Positions 10,025 through 23,417 of a DNA stretch of 64,000 nt are shown one piece after another (position 1 is the stretch's first letter; each line of letters starts with the position of its first letter). This DNA is from Cladobotryum mycophilum (lineage: Eukaryota; Ascomycota; Sordariomycetes; Hypocreales; Hypocreaceae): assembly GCA_036429605.1 (NCBI GenBank), contig JAVFKD010000016.1, positions 1,550,001-1,614,000 on the forward strand. The letters are read 5' to 3'. Both the position numbers and the translations under genes were made by a program. Under the pieces are notes generated by a model. The model did no database searches. It saw only the letters and a program-made list of their open reading frames with translations, and had not been told where the DNA came from.

Positions 10025-13000
10025 TTATCGTGTCCCCATCTTGGAAAACTCATTTTGGTATCGTAGCTTGAATCCGTTACATAGCGCTCGCATATCGGGA
10101 TACTGATATCCCCTGAGCTCGAAGCCCTGTGGGATAGTCCGTACTGGCAAGCCAATAACACGTGCCGACTTGCTCGCCTTGAAACATAGCCAGAAGTATC
10201 CTGGATGCTTTGTGTCGATGCAGAATGCATACGCCGAACGGTTGGGGTTGGCATCGACATATGTGGTGAGCCACTTTTCTGCATAGGGTATTAGCATGCC
10301 AAAATCGATCAAATACAACACTGGGGAAAAAACTTACCTGTTTCGTTTCGGGACCGGTTCTGGTACTTGTCATGGCGCATCATCTCTTCCACTTTCCTGG
10401 CCATGGCCTTGACGTGGTCCACGATCAACTCGTCCAAGTCGCTGTATGTGTATTTACCGCCAATTCGGAGCAGCTTGCCAACGGAAAATTCATTGTCTTT
10501 TTGCATCTCTAACACATCAATGTGTTGGTACACATTGTCGGCGACCTTCCAGGTAATAGCCAAATGGTCGTTGCCCTTGGACGATGGTCGAATGATAACC
10601 TCTCCAGGAGGCTGTGAACCAAGGAACTCCTCCGCTTGTATCGAGTTAAATGGCTTGAAATTCGGGTGCTTTACCACACGCTGCGTCCGCCCTGTAGTCT
10701 TGTCCTTCTCGCGCATGTCATCCTTATCGGCGGCCTCTAGTGCATAGTCCCAGCCATCGCGACCAAAGTTAATCGGTGGCTTGTAAGGTACCCGGAGAAT
10801 TTCTTCTCGCATTGAGACCTTGGCCATGAAATCTTTGTAATTCATCTCTAAAAGCTTGGCTTGAACTGTTTGCCCTGAGCTAAGGACGTCCTTGACAGAT
10901 GACCGGCTAGTGACCTCATGAGCTTCTACTCTGCCCTCGATACCACAGTCAAGCTTCACAATCGCAAAGTCATCCCTCACAAGACGGACATTGACTGGAA
11001 CAATCATGCCCTCGCAGAGAGATGACTTTGTTTCGCCTGTGAACATGGTAAAAATATCCGACGGTGTCAGTAGCGCAAAACTCCTTCGGAGTTCTTCGTA
11101 TGGGGCTTGCAGTTCAGCGCTGATGGCTTCGAGAGTAGCTCTCTTCCGCTGGCTAAAGTTTCTCTGCAGCTGGTCGGCATATTCATCAAGAACCAGCTCA
11201 TTGACACGCTCCTGCTCGTCTTGCTTGAACAGCTTCCGGACAATGGCACCAGGACCATTTTCGTCTGTTTCTGCTTTGACATCCTCTTCATCCAACTCCA
11301 GTGCATCGGCTGCCATCTTTCGACCGAGTTCGTAGTCTTCTGGATGAACACGCGTATTGTCCAACGGATCCGATGAAGGATTTGTGGGTTCATAGTCGAT
11401 ATACAGGAAACTGGCACAGTTGTTCCATACCCTAGGTCCAACGACTGGCAGTTTACCACTGTCTGGGTCACCGACCAACTCATCTCTTGTGTTGACAGCA
11501 CCTCCGTTGGCGTTGATAGCCTTGATGACACTGGTAGCCTTTCGAGGTCCGAGACCAGCAACATAAGGCAACAAGTTCGCCGTGTATGAGTCAGTCATGG
11601 CATCATTAATGTTGACACCGACCATATTGACGGTATCAACCATGGCGGATTCCAAATACTTGGTCAACTTATCTGCGGGGAGCAACTGCTGGCACGGGTG
11701 GAAGGAGAGAGATGATACATCCTTACCCAAGGCGGCGTACTCTTTTAGTGGGTTTTGCATGTATCTCGCTAGTGCGATACAGTACCTCGTGACGGGATTG
11801 AGCGAGGGATGCTCAGCGAGAGCACGCTGGCTGTCCTTGTATAGACGAGCGACCTCATCTTCGACCACAATGATCTCAAGCAGCTCAGTACGGTAGTCAT
11901 TGGTTTCGGGATCTTCAAATTCGGGTCCCATGAGGCCCTTTTCGCTAATCAGGCCCTCAAGGTCGCGCACCAGTTTGTGAGAGTCCGCACTCCAGCCGCT
12001 CACACCAATGACATCGGGCCTCCGGCGTCGTACGAGCTCTACAAAGTCTTGACGCTGAGCCTCGTCTCTTCCTAGGTTTCCGAATTTTCCTTGCTCAAGA
12101 ACGCGACCGTCTTCTTCGACCCAAGCCCAACAGATAGGATCTCGCGCAGGGTCGCCGGCTCCATTGGAAAGCACCAGAACTCGTGGGGTAGTTCCGAGAA
12201 TCATTCCCTTTGGTTTGTAAGGAGCCTGATCAAGCTTTCGGTAAAATTCTTGTCGACACATCTTTAGGACTTCATCCTGACAAAATGTACGGATAACTTC
12301 CTTGACGTTCCTGGCCACAATCTTTTCTAGCTTGGGATAGGCATGATCCAAAACCTTCTTGCGCTCCTCCCGCCATTGTTCTGCGCGATCGCTGAAATTT
12401 TCAGATTCAAACTCTTGATAGAGTTGTCGTTTGAAGTCGTACCGGACGGGCATCTCGAGCTTGATTTCCACTAGGCCTTCTTCTTCCGCGCGCATCATCT
12501 TCAAGAACAACTCGGGTTGATGAACTAAATCAGCAATTGCCTGATTTTGAATATACTTGATCTCATAGTAAGGGTGAGTATCATCAATCTTTCGCAATCC
12601 TTTTTCTGTTCGTCGACAGCTGATTTCTGCAGCTTGGTAGTACGAGCTTCTGAAGTACTTGCGCATCCTGGGGCTGGAGAAGAGCTCCTCGGCGTACATT
12701 TGGCGCGCAGCATGCATCACCTGATCACCAGTGTTGAAGTTGTCATCGAGGAGGCTATCAGCAAGATCCATGGGATACTGTGCATCGTCATCCGGAGCAA
12801 CCTTTCTGCCCTGACGGAGAGCATTCTTGGCCAGTTGGTCGGCTGTTATTCCGTAAGCCTTGACGAAATAGGAGGCTTTTCCGGTTCGGACACGATCGAA
12901 TAGCGTCGACTTCGAACCCGGTCGCTTGGTTTGTGATGTGTTGCCATTCATCACGGCGAGATCCTTGAGCTTGCTTGCGTACTCGAACTGCAAGTAATCC

Positions 13001-14432
13001 TGTAGATCCTGCAGCTCTTCCATAGTTGTGGCCTCTGGTATCATTTCCTCAACCATGGGGTCATTGACATCAAGCGTTTTCAGGTTTTCGTAAGATTTTT
13101 CGAGAGAATTTCTTTTGTCCACAAAAGATCTGAACTTGATGTCCAATTCTAGAATCCTCCAGAGGTCATCCTGGTTTAGAAGCTTATCTGACTGGATAGT
13201 ATAGTCAGGGCCGTCGGGGTCATCGCGAGTTGATTTGCGAATCTTCTTGGAGTGAAGCAGGTAGTCTTTGCGATGCTGGAAGACGTAGGGTACTTCCACT
13301 TCATCAACGATGAAGAACTCGAGCACCTTGCTGACAGCCTTGCCGAACGGAACTTGGAGTTCCTGGGTCAGGCCCTTCTTTGGCCATAGTTGATTGGTGA
13401 TCCACTTGGCCTCCTCCTTGAATTGGTCTGCGGAGAGCTGAAGATTCTTGAAGGCTTTGCGATCCAATTGGAAGCGTTCTGGCTCATCTGTGAACCGAAT
13501 CTCGTTGTCCTCATCGGTGAGCAGTTTCTCCTTGAGCTGTGAAGGCTCGAACACGTCCTTTAGCTCGATGCCTTGTTCTTCTCTCTCCCGATCCTCCTCT
13601 TCATCTTCCATCTGAAGAGCCCAGTCATAGTCTTCGCCATTGCCAAAGATGGCCTCCATGTCATCCAGTGCATCCTTATCTAAGCCTGTGGTGTCGACAA
13701 CACCGCCGACACCTCTATCCCTGGGACGAGCAACTTCGGCATCCTCTTGTTGACGTATCCGCTCGTCTTCATCTTCGGGGTAATCCTCTTCGATGAAATC
13801 GTCGAATTCATCTGCTTGAGACCGGAAGTTCGACCTGTTGTATGATCGCTGATCTGCTGCTTCTTCGTCCTCGTCGGAGAATATTTCCTCCAAGCCTCTG
13901 CGTTCGGGACCAGTGTCCTCTTCGTCGCGGTGACCTCGTTTTAGACGCTTGAATTTTGACTAATTATAGTTGTTAGCAAGTAGCATGCACGGCAATATGC
14001 GTTCGCTGGAACTAACTGGAGGCTGTGGTTTGGGCTGTTCGCCGAATTGTTCGCCAATTAGTTCCAAGTCTTCTTCGTCAAGCGCTTCTTCTTCTTCGCG
14101 GTGGCGGTGTTCTCGCTTTCTTTTCACCGGGCGGGCCTCGACGTCTGATTCTTCTTCCTCTTCTTCTTCATCTTCGTCTACGATGAAGCCCTCGCGAATC
14201 TACATGGGGAAAGCTGTCAGTAGTTGTATTGTGATGAATTCCTTATCCGAGCACTCACTCTACGTGCTTCTTCCTCATCGTCATCGTCTTCTTCTTCTTC
14301 ACTAGAGTCTTCGATGCGACCCGCGGGTTTCTTTCGACGCTGTTGACCAGTATCCTCATCGAAAGATTCGTCATCTTCCTCATCGTCCAACTCGGCCTCT
14401 CCCGAAATCAGGTCGCGCATTGCAGAGCTCAT
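10025..14432 (-). CDS. spt6: Transcription elongation factor Spt6
   Basis: Spt6 is the histone H3-H4 chaperone that travels with RNA polymerase II and reassembles nucleosomes. Four exons are 14259-14432, 14017-14199, 10338-13959 and 10025-10278. The 59, 57 and 59-nt introns have clear donors and acceptors. The product is 1410 residues, the usual fungal length. An acidic N-terminus starts MSSAMRDLISGEAELDDEE and carries Asp/Glu tracts to about residue 220. It is followed by helical segments, a YqgF-like fold near residue 712 (RVLVLSNGAG), a helix-hairpin-helix region (YVAGLGPRKATSVIKAI), an S1 domain near 1100 (GMIVPVNVRLV) and tandem SH2 domains from about 1215 to the end (HPNFKPFNSIQAEEFL). 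No frameshift is seen in 4.2 kb of coding sequence. It is divergent from ste7. Confidence 0.96.
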
Positions 14433-16153
14433 TGTGATGGTGATGGCGCTACCGCGTGCTACGAATGTCGGAGGAGAATTAGAGAGATTCGCGTCGGGAT
14501 TGAGCTTGACCTTGGTAACAAAACTCAAAAACCAAGACGCGTGTTGATGGAAATGAAAAAAGAGACTATCGGATCTCGAAGAAATTGCCGAGAAGCTCGG
14601 GAAGATGATTCTGCTCCCTGCCTGGCAGCTTCTACGAATTTTTGGACAGAATCGCAGCGACACTTCAGCCTCGTGTCGCGTGTGACAGGGGTACACCGGA
14701 GTTTTGTATACCCGCTCCGTCTTGAATGTACCTTGTAACCATGTGGGGCTGAAGACCATTGCCGATTCGAGAATTCGGCTGAAAGCGAAATGGCACTATG
14801 ACTCTGGCATTCTTCACGACCAGTAGGGATATTGTGAAGAGCTCTCGCCCCCTGTTCACACCATGTCTCTGATTTTTATCCGTCTTTGGAGGGGTTCTCT
14901 TTTTGCTTTTACTTGTAGATCATCAGGAGAATAGTTTCTATAGCTGAGGACTGACTCCCTATGTATGTGCTACACGACAAGGTGATATCGTACGACCAGT
15001 TCTCATCTTGACGACTGGCGAGTAAGTCAAACTCATCACATTTAAAATCCATTGATTTCAGGAGGCAGTCGTTATCGGATGAGATTCTCAGGTCCTGGGT
15101 CTAGACCAAAATAGGAGCCAGGGTCTTCTTTTCCATTTAGGCGCCAAAACGTGCAACGTGCATACGGCTCCTGTTGGATGACTTGCTGACAAGCCAATGC
15201 CGTTGACAGAGAGAGAGGGAGAGCTTAAGGGGCTTTCCTGGCGTTTCGTCCTCGGCGTTATCATATTTGCCTGATGTCACTGTTTCAATGTATCTACTAG
15301 GTATTATTAATGTCTTGGGCGACCTTCTATTTAAATTGATCGAATAGGTCTTTGAACCTCTTATTGTTCCTCTACCGATTTCTCTATCAGCGGAAAGTCA
15401 AGTCAAGTTCTTTCAGTACCTGCCAAGTACTACTAGGGATCACGTTATCAGTGGACTCGCTGAAAAAGACCCCACCTTTTGGCTTTGACTTTTGGAGTGC
15501 TCTGCAGGGAGGAGGGAAGTACCCGCCCCGTAGCATCCATCCCCCCACCAGACACACACACACGCCAGACACGCACCCTCAACCAGTGCCAGTCCAAGGA
15601 CGGCCAAGTAGGACTCGGAGAAGGCAAAAGGCGTCCAAGACGTCCAGAGGCATTTTCCATTATCGATTTCACCCCCTGGATCTGCAACTGGACCCTCCAC
15701 GGACGGACATTGGCGCGGCTCTGAGCAGCAGCAGCAGCAGCAGCAGCAGCATAACATCGCATCATCTTCTGACTGAACAGGATACGTTACAACTTACGTG
15801 CATTATTCCATCTGTGGCACTCTCCGACCCAGCCAGCGGCGGCGGCAAAAGGCAGAGACGACGACCACTTACTTGCACTTCCCCACTAGCGGCAACAACC
15901 GTCAGCGAGCTTTATTAGCCCTCCAAACGGTGACACTCTGTCTGCGAAAGACGACGATTTCACTTTACGAGCGAGTCAGGGAGCTCTTTGTCTTCTTCAA
16001 GAATTCGTCACCGCCAGGAATGCCAACCATCATCTGGCTGGTTTGATTCTCTGACTAGTCCACCAAATAACCGATTCCTCCCTGTCCTTGCGACCATCTC
16101 CTCGACTCGGTTTCGACACTATCATTGCCCGTCATCCACCACTACCGCCCAAC
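14433..16153. promoter_or_regulatory. Divergent promoter region of spt6 and ste7
   Basis: About 1.7 kb separates the two start codons. The ste7 side is CT-rich and carries a CACACA stretch near 15556 and an (AGC)9 repeat at 15724-15750. This looks like a long 5' leader rather than coding sequence. No separate gene is supported. Confidence 0.5.
15724..15750. repeat. (AGC)9 microsatellite
   Basis: Nine perfect AGC units about 400 bases upstream of the ste7 start codon, probably in its 5' leader. Confidence 0.9.
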
Positions 16154-17887
16154 ATGGCTGACGCATTCGCGCCGCGCACTATGAAGCGCAAGAATGTCAA
16201 GGGGCTTGCCTTGACACCGGCTGCTCCACGACCCCCCGGTCGAAACGAGAGGAGATTACGACTACGGTCGAGACGATGCAAGCAAAGACGATCAACTGGA
16301 GATTGGCATCGAGTACAAGCTGGACCTACGGCCAGAGGAGCTGGAGGTCATCAAGGAGTTGGGCCATGGCAACGGTGGCACTGTCAGCAAAGTGAGGCAT
16401 CTCACAACAGGAACTGTCATGGCTAGAAAGGTATGGTATACTCTTTCCATCCATCATGCGCTGGAGCATTGCACTGACCATTTGAAAGATAATCCACGTC
16501 GAGGCTAAAAAGGAGATGAGGAGGCGCATCGTTCGAGAGCTCCAGATTATGCATGGTTGTCATTCCGAGTATATCGTCACCTTCTACGGTGCCTTCTTAA
16601 ACCATAACAACGATGTCATTATGTGCATGGAGTACATGGATGTTGGGTAAGTCTTGCTATGCCTTTTTTCCCGAATAGGACTCTTTACATTGTTCTAAAA
16701 AAGCCCGCTAATATCTTGATGGCAGATCTCTTGACAGTGTGTCCAGAGACTTTGGTCCTATTCGTGTTGATGTTCTAGGCAAGATCGCAGAAGCCACCCT
16801 CGGAGGACTCACCTATCTCTACACCAAACATCACATCATGCATCGAGATATTAAGCCCTCCAACGTTCTCGTCAACTCTCGAGGTTCTATCAAACTGTGC
16901 GATTTCGGCGTGTCTGGAGAATTAGTCAACTCCATTGCCGATACCTTTGTTGGCACATCCACATACATGGCCCCCGAGAGAATCCAGGGTGAAAGGTATA
17001 CTGTCAAGTCCGATGTGTGGAGCTTTGGCTTGACCATTATGGAGCTCGCCATCGGCAAGTTCCCATTCGCAGCAAGTGAGCAGATTGATGATGCAGAGTC
17101 CGCACCAGCCGGTATCTTGGATTTGCTCCAGCAGATTGTCCATGAGCCAGCTCCTCAGCTCCCGAAGAGTGATGCATTCCCCAGCATCTTGGAGGACATG
17201 GTTCAGAAGTGTCTCTTCAAAGAGCCAGAGCGACGACCTACTCCCCAGGAGCTTTTTGTACGAACCCCCGGTTAAGTCTGTGTCTGATTTTTAAGCAGTT
17301 GTTAACATCTTCGCTAGGACCGTGACCCGTTTGTTCAGGCAGCCAAGAGAACGCCAGTTGATCTTAGAGAGTGGGCTGTCGGCCTCATGGAAAAAGATAA
17401 CCGCAAGTCTCACCTAGTTCCTCAGCTTTCACCGGCCACGCAAGAACTCTTGCGATCAAGTGACTCTCCTACTTATCAAACACAGTCTGAAGATCGGTCG
17501 CTCCCCACACCGACCTCGGGCGATATCCCCATTGCTACGTCTAGCAGTGCAATGTTCGCAGCAAGAGAGCAAATGTCCAACCGAACTCGATCGCCGGCTC
17601 GCAACGGCATCCCGCAGGGCCGACCACCGCCCATGGCACACCCTGGTCTCGGATCACGAGGTGCCACGACAAACTCGATACCACAGTTACCACCCAGCTA
17701 CTCAGAGAGCGCTTACCCTTCCAGCTCCAACTCTAACACATTCAGTCTACCAGTTCGACAAGTGCCTCTTACAAGCTCGTTTGCAGCACCTCCTCCTCCA
17801 CGAAAGCAGACGCCGGATGACGTCCGTAGCCAAAATCGACGACAGGCTACATTTGGATTGCCACCGAACCCATCATATGGCATCTAG
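16154..17887 (+). CDS. ste7: MAP kinase kinase, Ste7/Mst7 type
   Basis: This dual-specificity kinase sits above the Fus3/Kss1-type MAPK that controls mating, infection structures and hyphal development in fungi. Exons are 16154-16430, 16489-16646, 16726-17257 and 17318-17887. The corrected product is 511 residues. Visible features are the N-terminus MADAFAPRTMKRKNVKGLAL, a Gly-rich loop (ELGHGNGGTVSKV), the catalytic HRDIKPSN, DFGVSGEL and the activation loop SIADTFVGTSTYM, whose Ser and Thr are the expected phosphorylation sites. A long Ser/Pro-rich tail follows. The SIADTF loop and the N-terminus favour the Ste7/Mst7 branch over the Mkk1 and Pbs2 branches. The C run at 16232-16237 appears one base too long. 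Removing one C joins the N-terminus to the kinase domain and makes all four exons sum to 1536 nt in frame. Promoter side faces spt6. Confidence 0.93.
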
Positions 17888-18375
17888 GGACTGCCATCCT
17901 ATCAGTGAACTATCCCTTCATTTCGCATCGGTATTACATCCGAAATCATTACTTGATGAAACCTTTGGCTTTTGCATCAATCGGCGCAATGTTTTGATGG
18001 ATCTCTCCGTATGAATCTGGCCAACCCAGCCCAATGATGACGGGAGAAGGAAAAGGAAAAAAGAGTGGAATGGAGTATGTACGCTCCGTGGAGGGAGCCG
18101 TCGGCTCTATATACATGTCTTGATTCGCCACGGCATAATAGACCAACTTGGATTTCTCCCCTGAGGCGGCATTATATGTAGCAATCTCGGGCGAAGTATC
18201 AGTAGGGAAGCTAGATGGAATGGATCTGTGTTTGAGTATTGTGATTTTTCATAGTTTGTCCTACTTATTCAAGAGAGCACTCGCCTGATGTGGCTGGCTG
18301 GAATTGTCTGAGGCCGTAAAGCTGTTGAATTATTCGTGGATCCTTTAACAAGTTGAATTAAGACGTGAGATGAGG
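17888..18375. other. Convergent 3' intergenic region
   Basis: Between the 3' ends of ste7 and the HAD gene. Expected to hold 3' UTRs. No gene seen. Confidence 0.5.
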
Positions 18376-19295
18376 TCACAAAACGACACCCTCTGATTCT
18401 ATCTCTCGGCCCTGGAAGCCTTGATCTAATATGTCGACAAGTTCGTCCAATTGGCGAATAACCAAGTCCGTATTCTCATGATGAGCCAAGTCCTGATTGA
18501 CATCATTCAGCAGCAGAACTGTTGCGGCACCTGCTAACCTCCCTGCAGTCATGTCATCGATGGAATCGCCAACCATGATCAAGCCTCTCGCATCTGTAGC
18601 GCCACCTCCGTCCTTCAAACCCCAGTTCTGAGCAATGTGCAGAATACCGGCGGGGTGGGGCTTTGGCGGACGAAAGTCCCTAGTAATGACGGGATGAAAG
18701 ACAAAGTTTGAGAGGAACTTGGTAAGAAGATGCTGAACGGGGACGTCAAAGTTGCGGGTGAGAATGGCCTTGCGGATGCCACGAGAATCGAGATAGGACA
18801 TGAGCTTGGTGAGGCCCGGTTGAGGGGTTTGCGCGGTCATGGCCGTGCTCTCGATGGCGCGGATGGCGTCCTGGGCGGAGAGGCGTTGGTCGGGGGGAGT
18901 GATTCGATGTGCTCGAGGATGTCGACTGATTTGGGGATGCCTAGGACGGTGCGCATTTCTTTGAACATGTATGTTTGCGGTTCACTGGACTTGTCAGATG
19001 AGTTCTAATTAGAGTAAATGATGGAACCAAGTGAGATGAAAGTTCAAAAATGCACTCAAAGTATTGAGTTTAATTCTATACTAAGTTTTCATTTCAAGCA
19101 TATGATGCATTTCTTGTGAGTTTTGCGATGATCAACCATTTCTTTTGAGTCTTGATGAAGAGGGCAATTGGGGATGAGTTATTACCAAAGTGTTCCGTCC
19201 ATATCAAATATCACGCCTCTTAATACTGCATCTCCAGACTGTGTAGGCTGCGACACATTTAACGGAGAGAAGCGTCTAGGGGTGTATGTAGCCAT
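18376..19295 (-). CDS. HAD-superfamily hydrolase (phosphoglycolate-phosphatase-like)
   Basis: This is a soluble phosphatase-like protein of 239 residues after correction. Exons are 19186-19295 and 18376-18984, with a 201-nt intron (GTAATA to CCAG) that splits a Cys codon. HAD motif I FDMDGT is encoded just before the intron, continuing CEPQTYMFKEMR after it. Motif II is LTRN, motif III is the Lys of PPKPHPAG and motif IV is GDSIDDM. A four-helix cap of the subfamily IA type lies between motifs I and II. The G run at 18892-18897 is one base short; adding it joins the cap to the core in frame and makes 720 nt. The start may instead be the in-frame ATG at 19334, giving 13 more residues. Substrate is unknown. 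Confidence 0.85.
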
Positions 19296-20642
19296 TGTAG
19301 TTAAGAAGCGGTGCGTATGTCGAATAATCGTCATGAGATTGAGAGAGGGTGGATTGAGGGAGGGGGGATGGTGGTCGTCGTCAAGCGGCTGAAAGGAGTT
19401 GGTAAGACCCCCTCCAGCTTTGGCTATTTGGGATGGACAAGGCAACAGTGGAGTGCAGTGCAGCGTATAAAAATGTAACGTTGAACTTGTAATAGTTGGA
19501 GGTGAATGTAGCGGTTTGAATGGAAGCTGGAACAACGGGCCAAACCGTACTGTAGGTAAGTGAGGTGAGTTGGTGAGTTACGCCATTGCATGCTGTCTGT
19601 GACTGTCAACTTTGGGGTTGGGTACGAGTACGGACTATTGCTGCTGCCAAGCTACGGACTATGGGCCATGCATCCATCTCAACAAACGACGTTAATGCCG
19701 TGGAACAGGCCGGCGGGGAATTCTCTTCGGTCTGCAACTCCGGACGTGTGGAGTCGTCGTCGTGTCTCACCGGGACTGTAGGACCCTCTGCGGTACATAT
19801 ACTAGTCTCCAGATAAAAGATAAGTGATGATGAAGCTGATAAGAAGTGGTGGATGATGATGATGGATGTGTTCGAGGTTGGTGTTCTGGGGTAAGCTTAT
19901 AGGGCCGGTCGGGTTACAGATGGAGGAGGACTAAGTAGAAAATTTACCTTGTAAGACATTTATTACAAGTTTGTTACTATACGCTTCCATAGACCTCTTT
20001 TTGAAGCTGTTGATGTGCCCGATTATCTACTATTTTACTCATCAACTGCTGAGTGGTATTGCTTCTCTCAACGGCCACTACCAAGGGTCACATTCGAGCC
20101 TGCAGGTGATGTGATGCGTGGGGGATGGAACTAGCGGGGGGCCATCAAGATGGTAGATACATTCTCGATACTTCGCTTTCATTGTGCTTTTGAATCAGAA
20201 CCAATGTACCATCTCAGTATATGGGGTCCGACATCGCGGTGGGCGGGCATCATCTCCACACATTCCATCTCAGCTTGGCACATGATTTCTGACATCGATG
20301 CGACGACTGACCCATATTATCTACCATCTCCAAGCAAGCAAGGAAGACCAAAGTCGCGAATGACTCGTTACGTGCAGATATCGTCCTTGCCTTACTGAAC
20401 TGAACTGAACTGCATCAACAAACAATAGACTTCTCTTCATCTATCGCGCCTGAATTTTTCACATCTTCTTCTACCGCCCGTGCGGTTCTTGTTCAGCTTC
20501 AGCACCTTCCGACGACTTCCGAACCGCTCGCTGCTGTTGTTGTACAAAGTCTGCCATCACCTCTGCAGCCCAGCGCTTGCGTCTGTCTTTTTTTTTTTTT
20601 TTTTGATCCCCAAGGAAATGCGACTATGCGATACGAGTAGCC
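19296..20642. promoter_or_regulatory. Divergent promoter region, HAD gene and bre4-like gene
   Basis: About 1.35 kb with no supportable gene. A 17-base T run lies at 20588-20604, 39 bases before the bre4-like start codon, and pyrimidine-rich sequence precedes it, as in many fungal leaders. Confidence 0.45.
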
Positions 20643-23382
20643 ATGAGCTCAGGCGGCAGCTCTCCGACGATATCGCAATGGCCGCCTTCTCGGCCTTCTA
20701 AGCGAAGTGTTAGTAATATGCTCGTTTTGTTATGGGCAAACAAAAACAAATTATTCCCTGTCGGCTACTAATACATTTTTTTCTTTTGCTAGAAAATGAG
20801 AAATGGAACCTTCATCATCCCAAGAACAGGCGAACGATCTAGACGGCAATTCACACTTCGAAGCTCCAGAAACCGATCCACTGGTGACGGCGCAGACGGG
20901 CGTACATCCGCCAACACCTCTATAGAAAACGCGAGCGAAAGCCTTCACGCCCTGGGCCGGAAAATCAAACGGCGTTTCCTTGCGGTTTGGAAATGGCTGC
21001 AATCTGACGATGGTCGGCAGGTGCTGAAATGCACTCTTGCCTACCTTCTGGGCAGTACGGCCACCCTCTGGGCACCGCTGGCGAGCTTTCTAGGCCACCG
21101 AGATGGTAAACATATTGTGGCGACCATGACGGTGTACTTCCACCCTGCGCGGACTGTTGGATCCATGATTCAGTCTGTAGGGCTGGCTGTCCTCGCTGTT
21201 GTGTATGCCGAGTTGATATGTCTTCTCTCCATGATCATTGCCGTCATCTCTCGAGCTCTTGTCGGCTCCGCTACTCCCGCCCACAGCATCGTGCTAATTG
21301 TATGTATTGGTGGTGGTCTTGGTTTCCTTGGATGGATAAAGCAACGCTTGAACCAGCCACTCGTCAATACGGCGACCACACTGGCCTCAATCGCCATCAT
21401 TTCTGTCATTACGCAAGAAGAAGCGGTCCAGAACGGTTACTTTTCCGGGCAGAAAATCTTTCAGATGCTAAAGATGCTAGTACTTGGCATATCATTCACA
21501 TTGGCTGTCAATCTTCTAGTCTGGCGCGTGTCTGCTAGACGAGTGTTGCGTGATTCTCTATTTACCGCATCCGTGGCACTGAGCGACAGGCTTTCCTTTA
21601 TTACCAGAGGATTCCTCGACGGCTCTGAAGAAGACATCAACTCGCCTGAATATGCCGAGGCATCTATCCAGTACAACTCGGCATACGGCCAGATGACGGG
21701 CAACCTTCAAGATGCCAAGCTAGAACATTATTTCCTTGGGGACGAGAAAATCTACCCGTTGGACGAGCGACTCGTCAAGTCACTGGAATCGATTTCTCGA
21801 ACGGTTGGCGGTTTACGCAGTGCACTCAGCACTCAGTTCACACTATTGAAGGAGGGACAAGAACCCACAGCTGAACCCGAAACACCATTATCACCCGAGT
21901 CTACTCCTCCGGTGCCACGTCAACTTGCCTCTACTACAGATAATGCAACCACAAGTACAGGTAACAGGCTGGCGGTGATCGAAGAAGACGCCGATGAGCG
22001 CTTTTCAAATCCGTTTAGCAGGTCGGATCCAACGCTCGACAGAATGCCCATTTTCCGTGCACCCTCGGATATCTTCTCCCTTTTCATGGCATTGTTAGGC
22101 CCTTCCATGAAATCACTGGCATACACTCTATCGGAGATCTTAAGAGAGAACCCGTTTAGCTCTGACCCGGAGCGGAGAGTTATTGCCGACGACCAGTTAC
22201 GGCAAAGTCTCCGCGATGCCCTAGATCTTTACAATAACACAAGAGGCAGCGCTCTTCAAGAGCTATACCGCAGTATCGAGCTCGGACGAGCTAGATCGGC
22301 AGCGATACAGGCTGACATCGAGGAGGTAGCTGCTGCTTGTGGGCACTTCTCCTTTAGTTTGCAAGCTGTTGCTGAAGAGATTGACTCTTACTTGGATGCT
22401 CTGGAAGATCTGGAGGGTGCTACAGAAATACACGTTCGAAGCTGGGAGTGGATCAAGTTTTGGAGGTACTGGGGTTGTCTCGGGGCTCAAGAAAATGGCA
22501 AATTGCCGGACGTGGAACAAGACTATCTATTGCCAAAGAACAATGGCACTGGTAGTAATAATGCGCCCGCACCCAAGGGCATACCGAAAGCTCTTTTAAT
22601 TCGCAGGGATACGTTTAATTGGGATGCTTCTCCAGAGTCAAGCGGCGTTGCACGAGGTGTGTCGCAGTTGACACTGAGGGTTATGCGGTTCATAACTAGA
22701 GAAGACATCTTATTTGGCATCAAAGTCGGCATTGGTGCTGTGCTTTGGGCCATGTTTGCATTCATTCATGCCACACGACCTGTTTATCAACACTGGAGAG
22801 GTGAGTGGGGCTTACTGTCATACATGATTGTTGTCGGTATGACCACTGGTGCCTCCAACACAACAGGAGGCGCCAGATTTATCGGGACCATGATTGGTGC
22901 TGCATGCGCTTGTATTGCTTGGGCTATTAGCCAGGAAAACCCTTGGCTTGTTGCGCTTTGTGGTTCCCTTGTGGCTTTGGGGAACTTTTACGTGATTCTT
23001 ATCTTGAAGAGGGCACCTCTGGGGAGGATATCGCTTCTGGCTTATAACATCATCATTCTCTACGCCTACAGTATATCCCAAAGCGTGGATGACGACGATG
23101 ACGACGAGGGCGGTTTGAACCCCTTGATTTTTAGCATCGCCTACCATCGAGTGATTGCGGTCACGTTGGGAATCTTGTGGGGTATTTTCATCTGCCGTAC
23201 GCTGTGGCCCATATCTGCGAGACGCAAGTTCCGTGAAGGCCTTGCTGTCTTGTATCTTCAGCTTGGGCTCATGTGGAAGCGTGGCCCCTTGAATGTTTTG
23301 GTAGACACGGATGGCACGTTGGACTTTATGCCGGAAAGGGAGCAAACGGCTCTCCGACAATATGGTACGTTGAAGTCTTTTT

Positions 23383-23417
<35 letters not shown>

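Noticed and set aside
16154..17887. Assignment of the MAPKK as Pbs2 or Mkk1
   Set aside because: The activation loop SIADTFVGTSTYM and the N-terminal block fit the Ste7/Mst7 branch.
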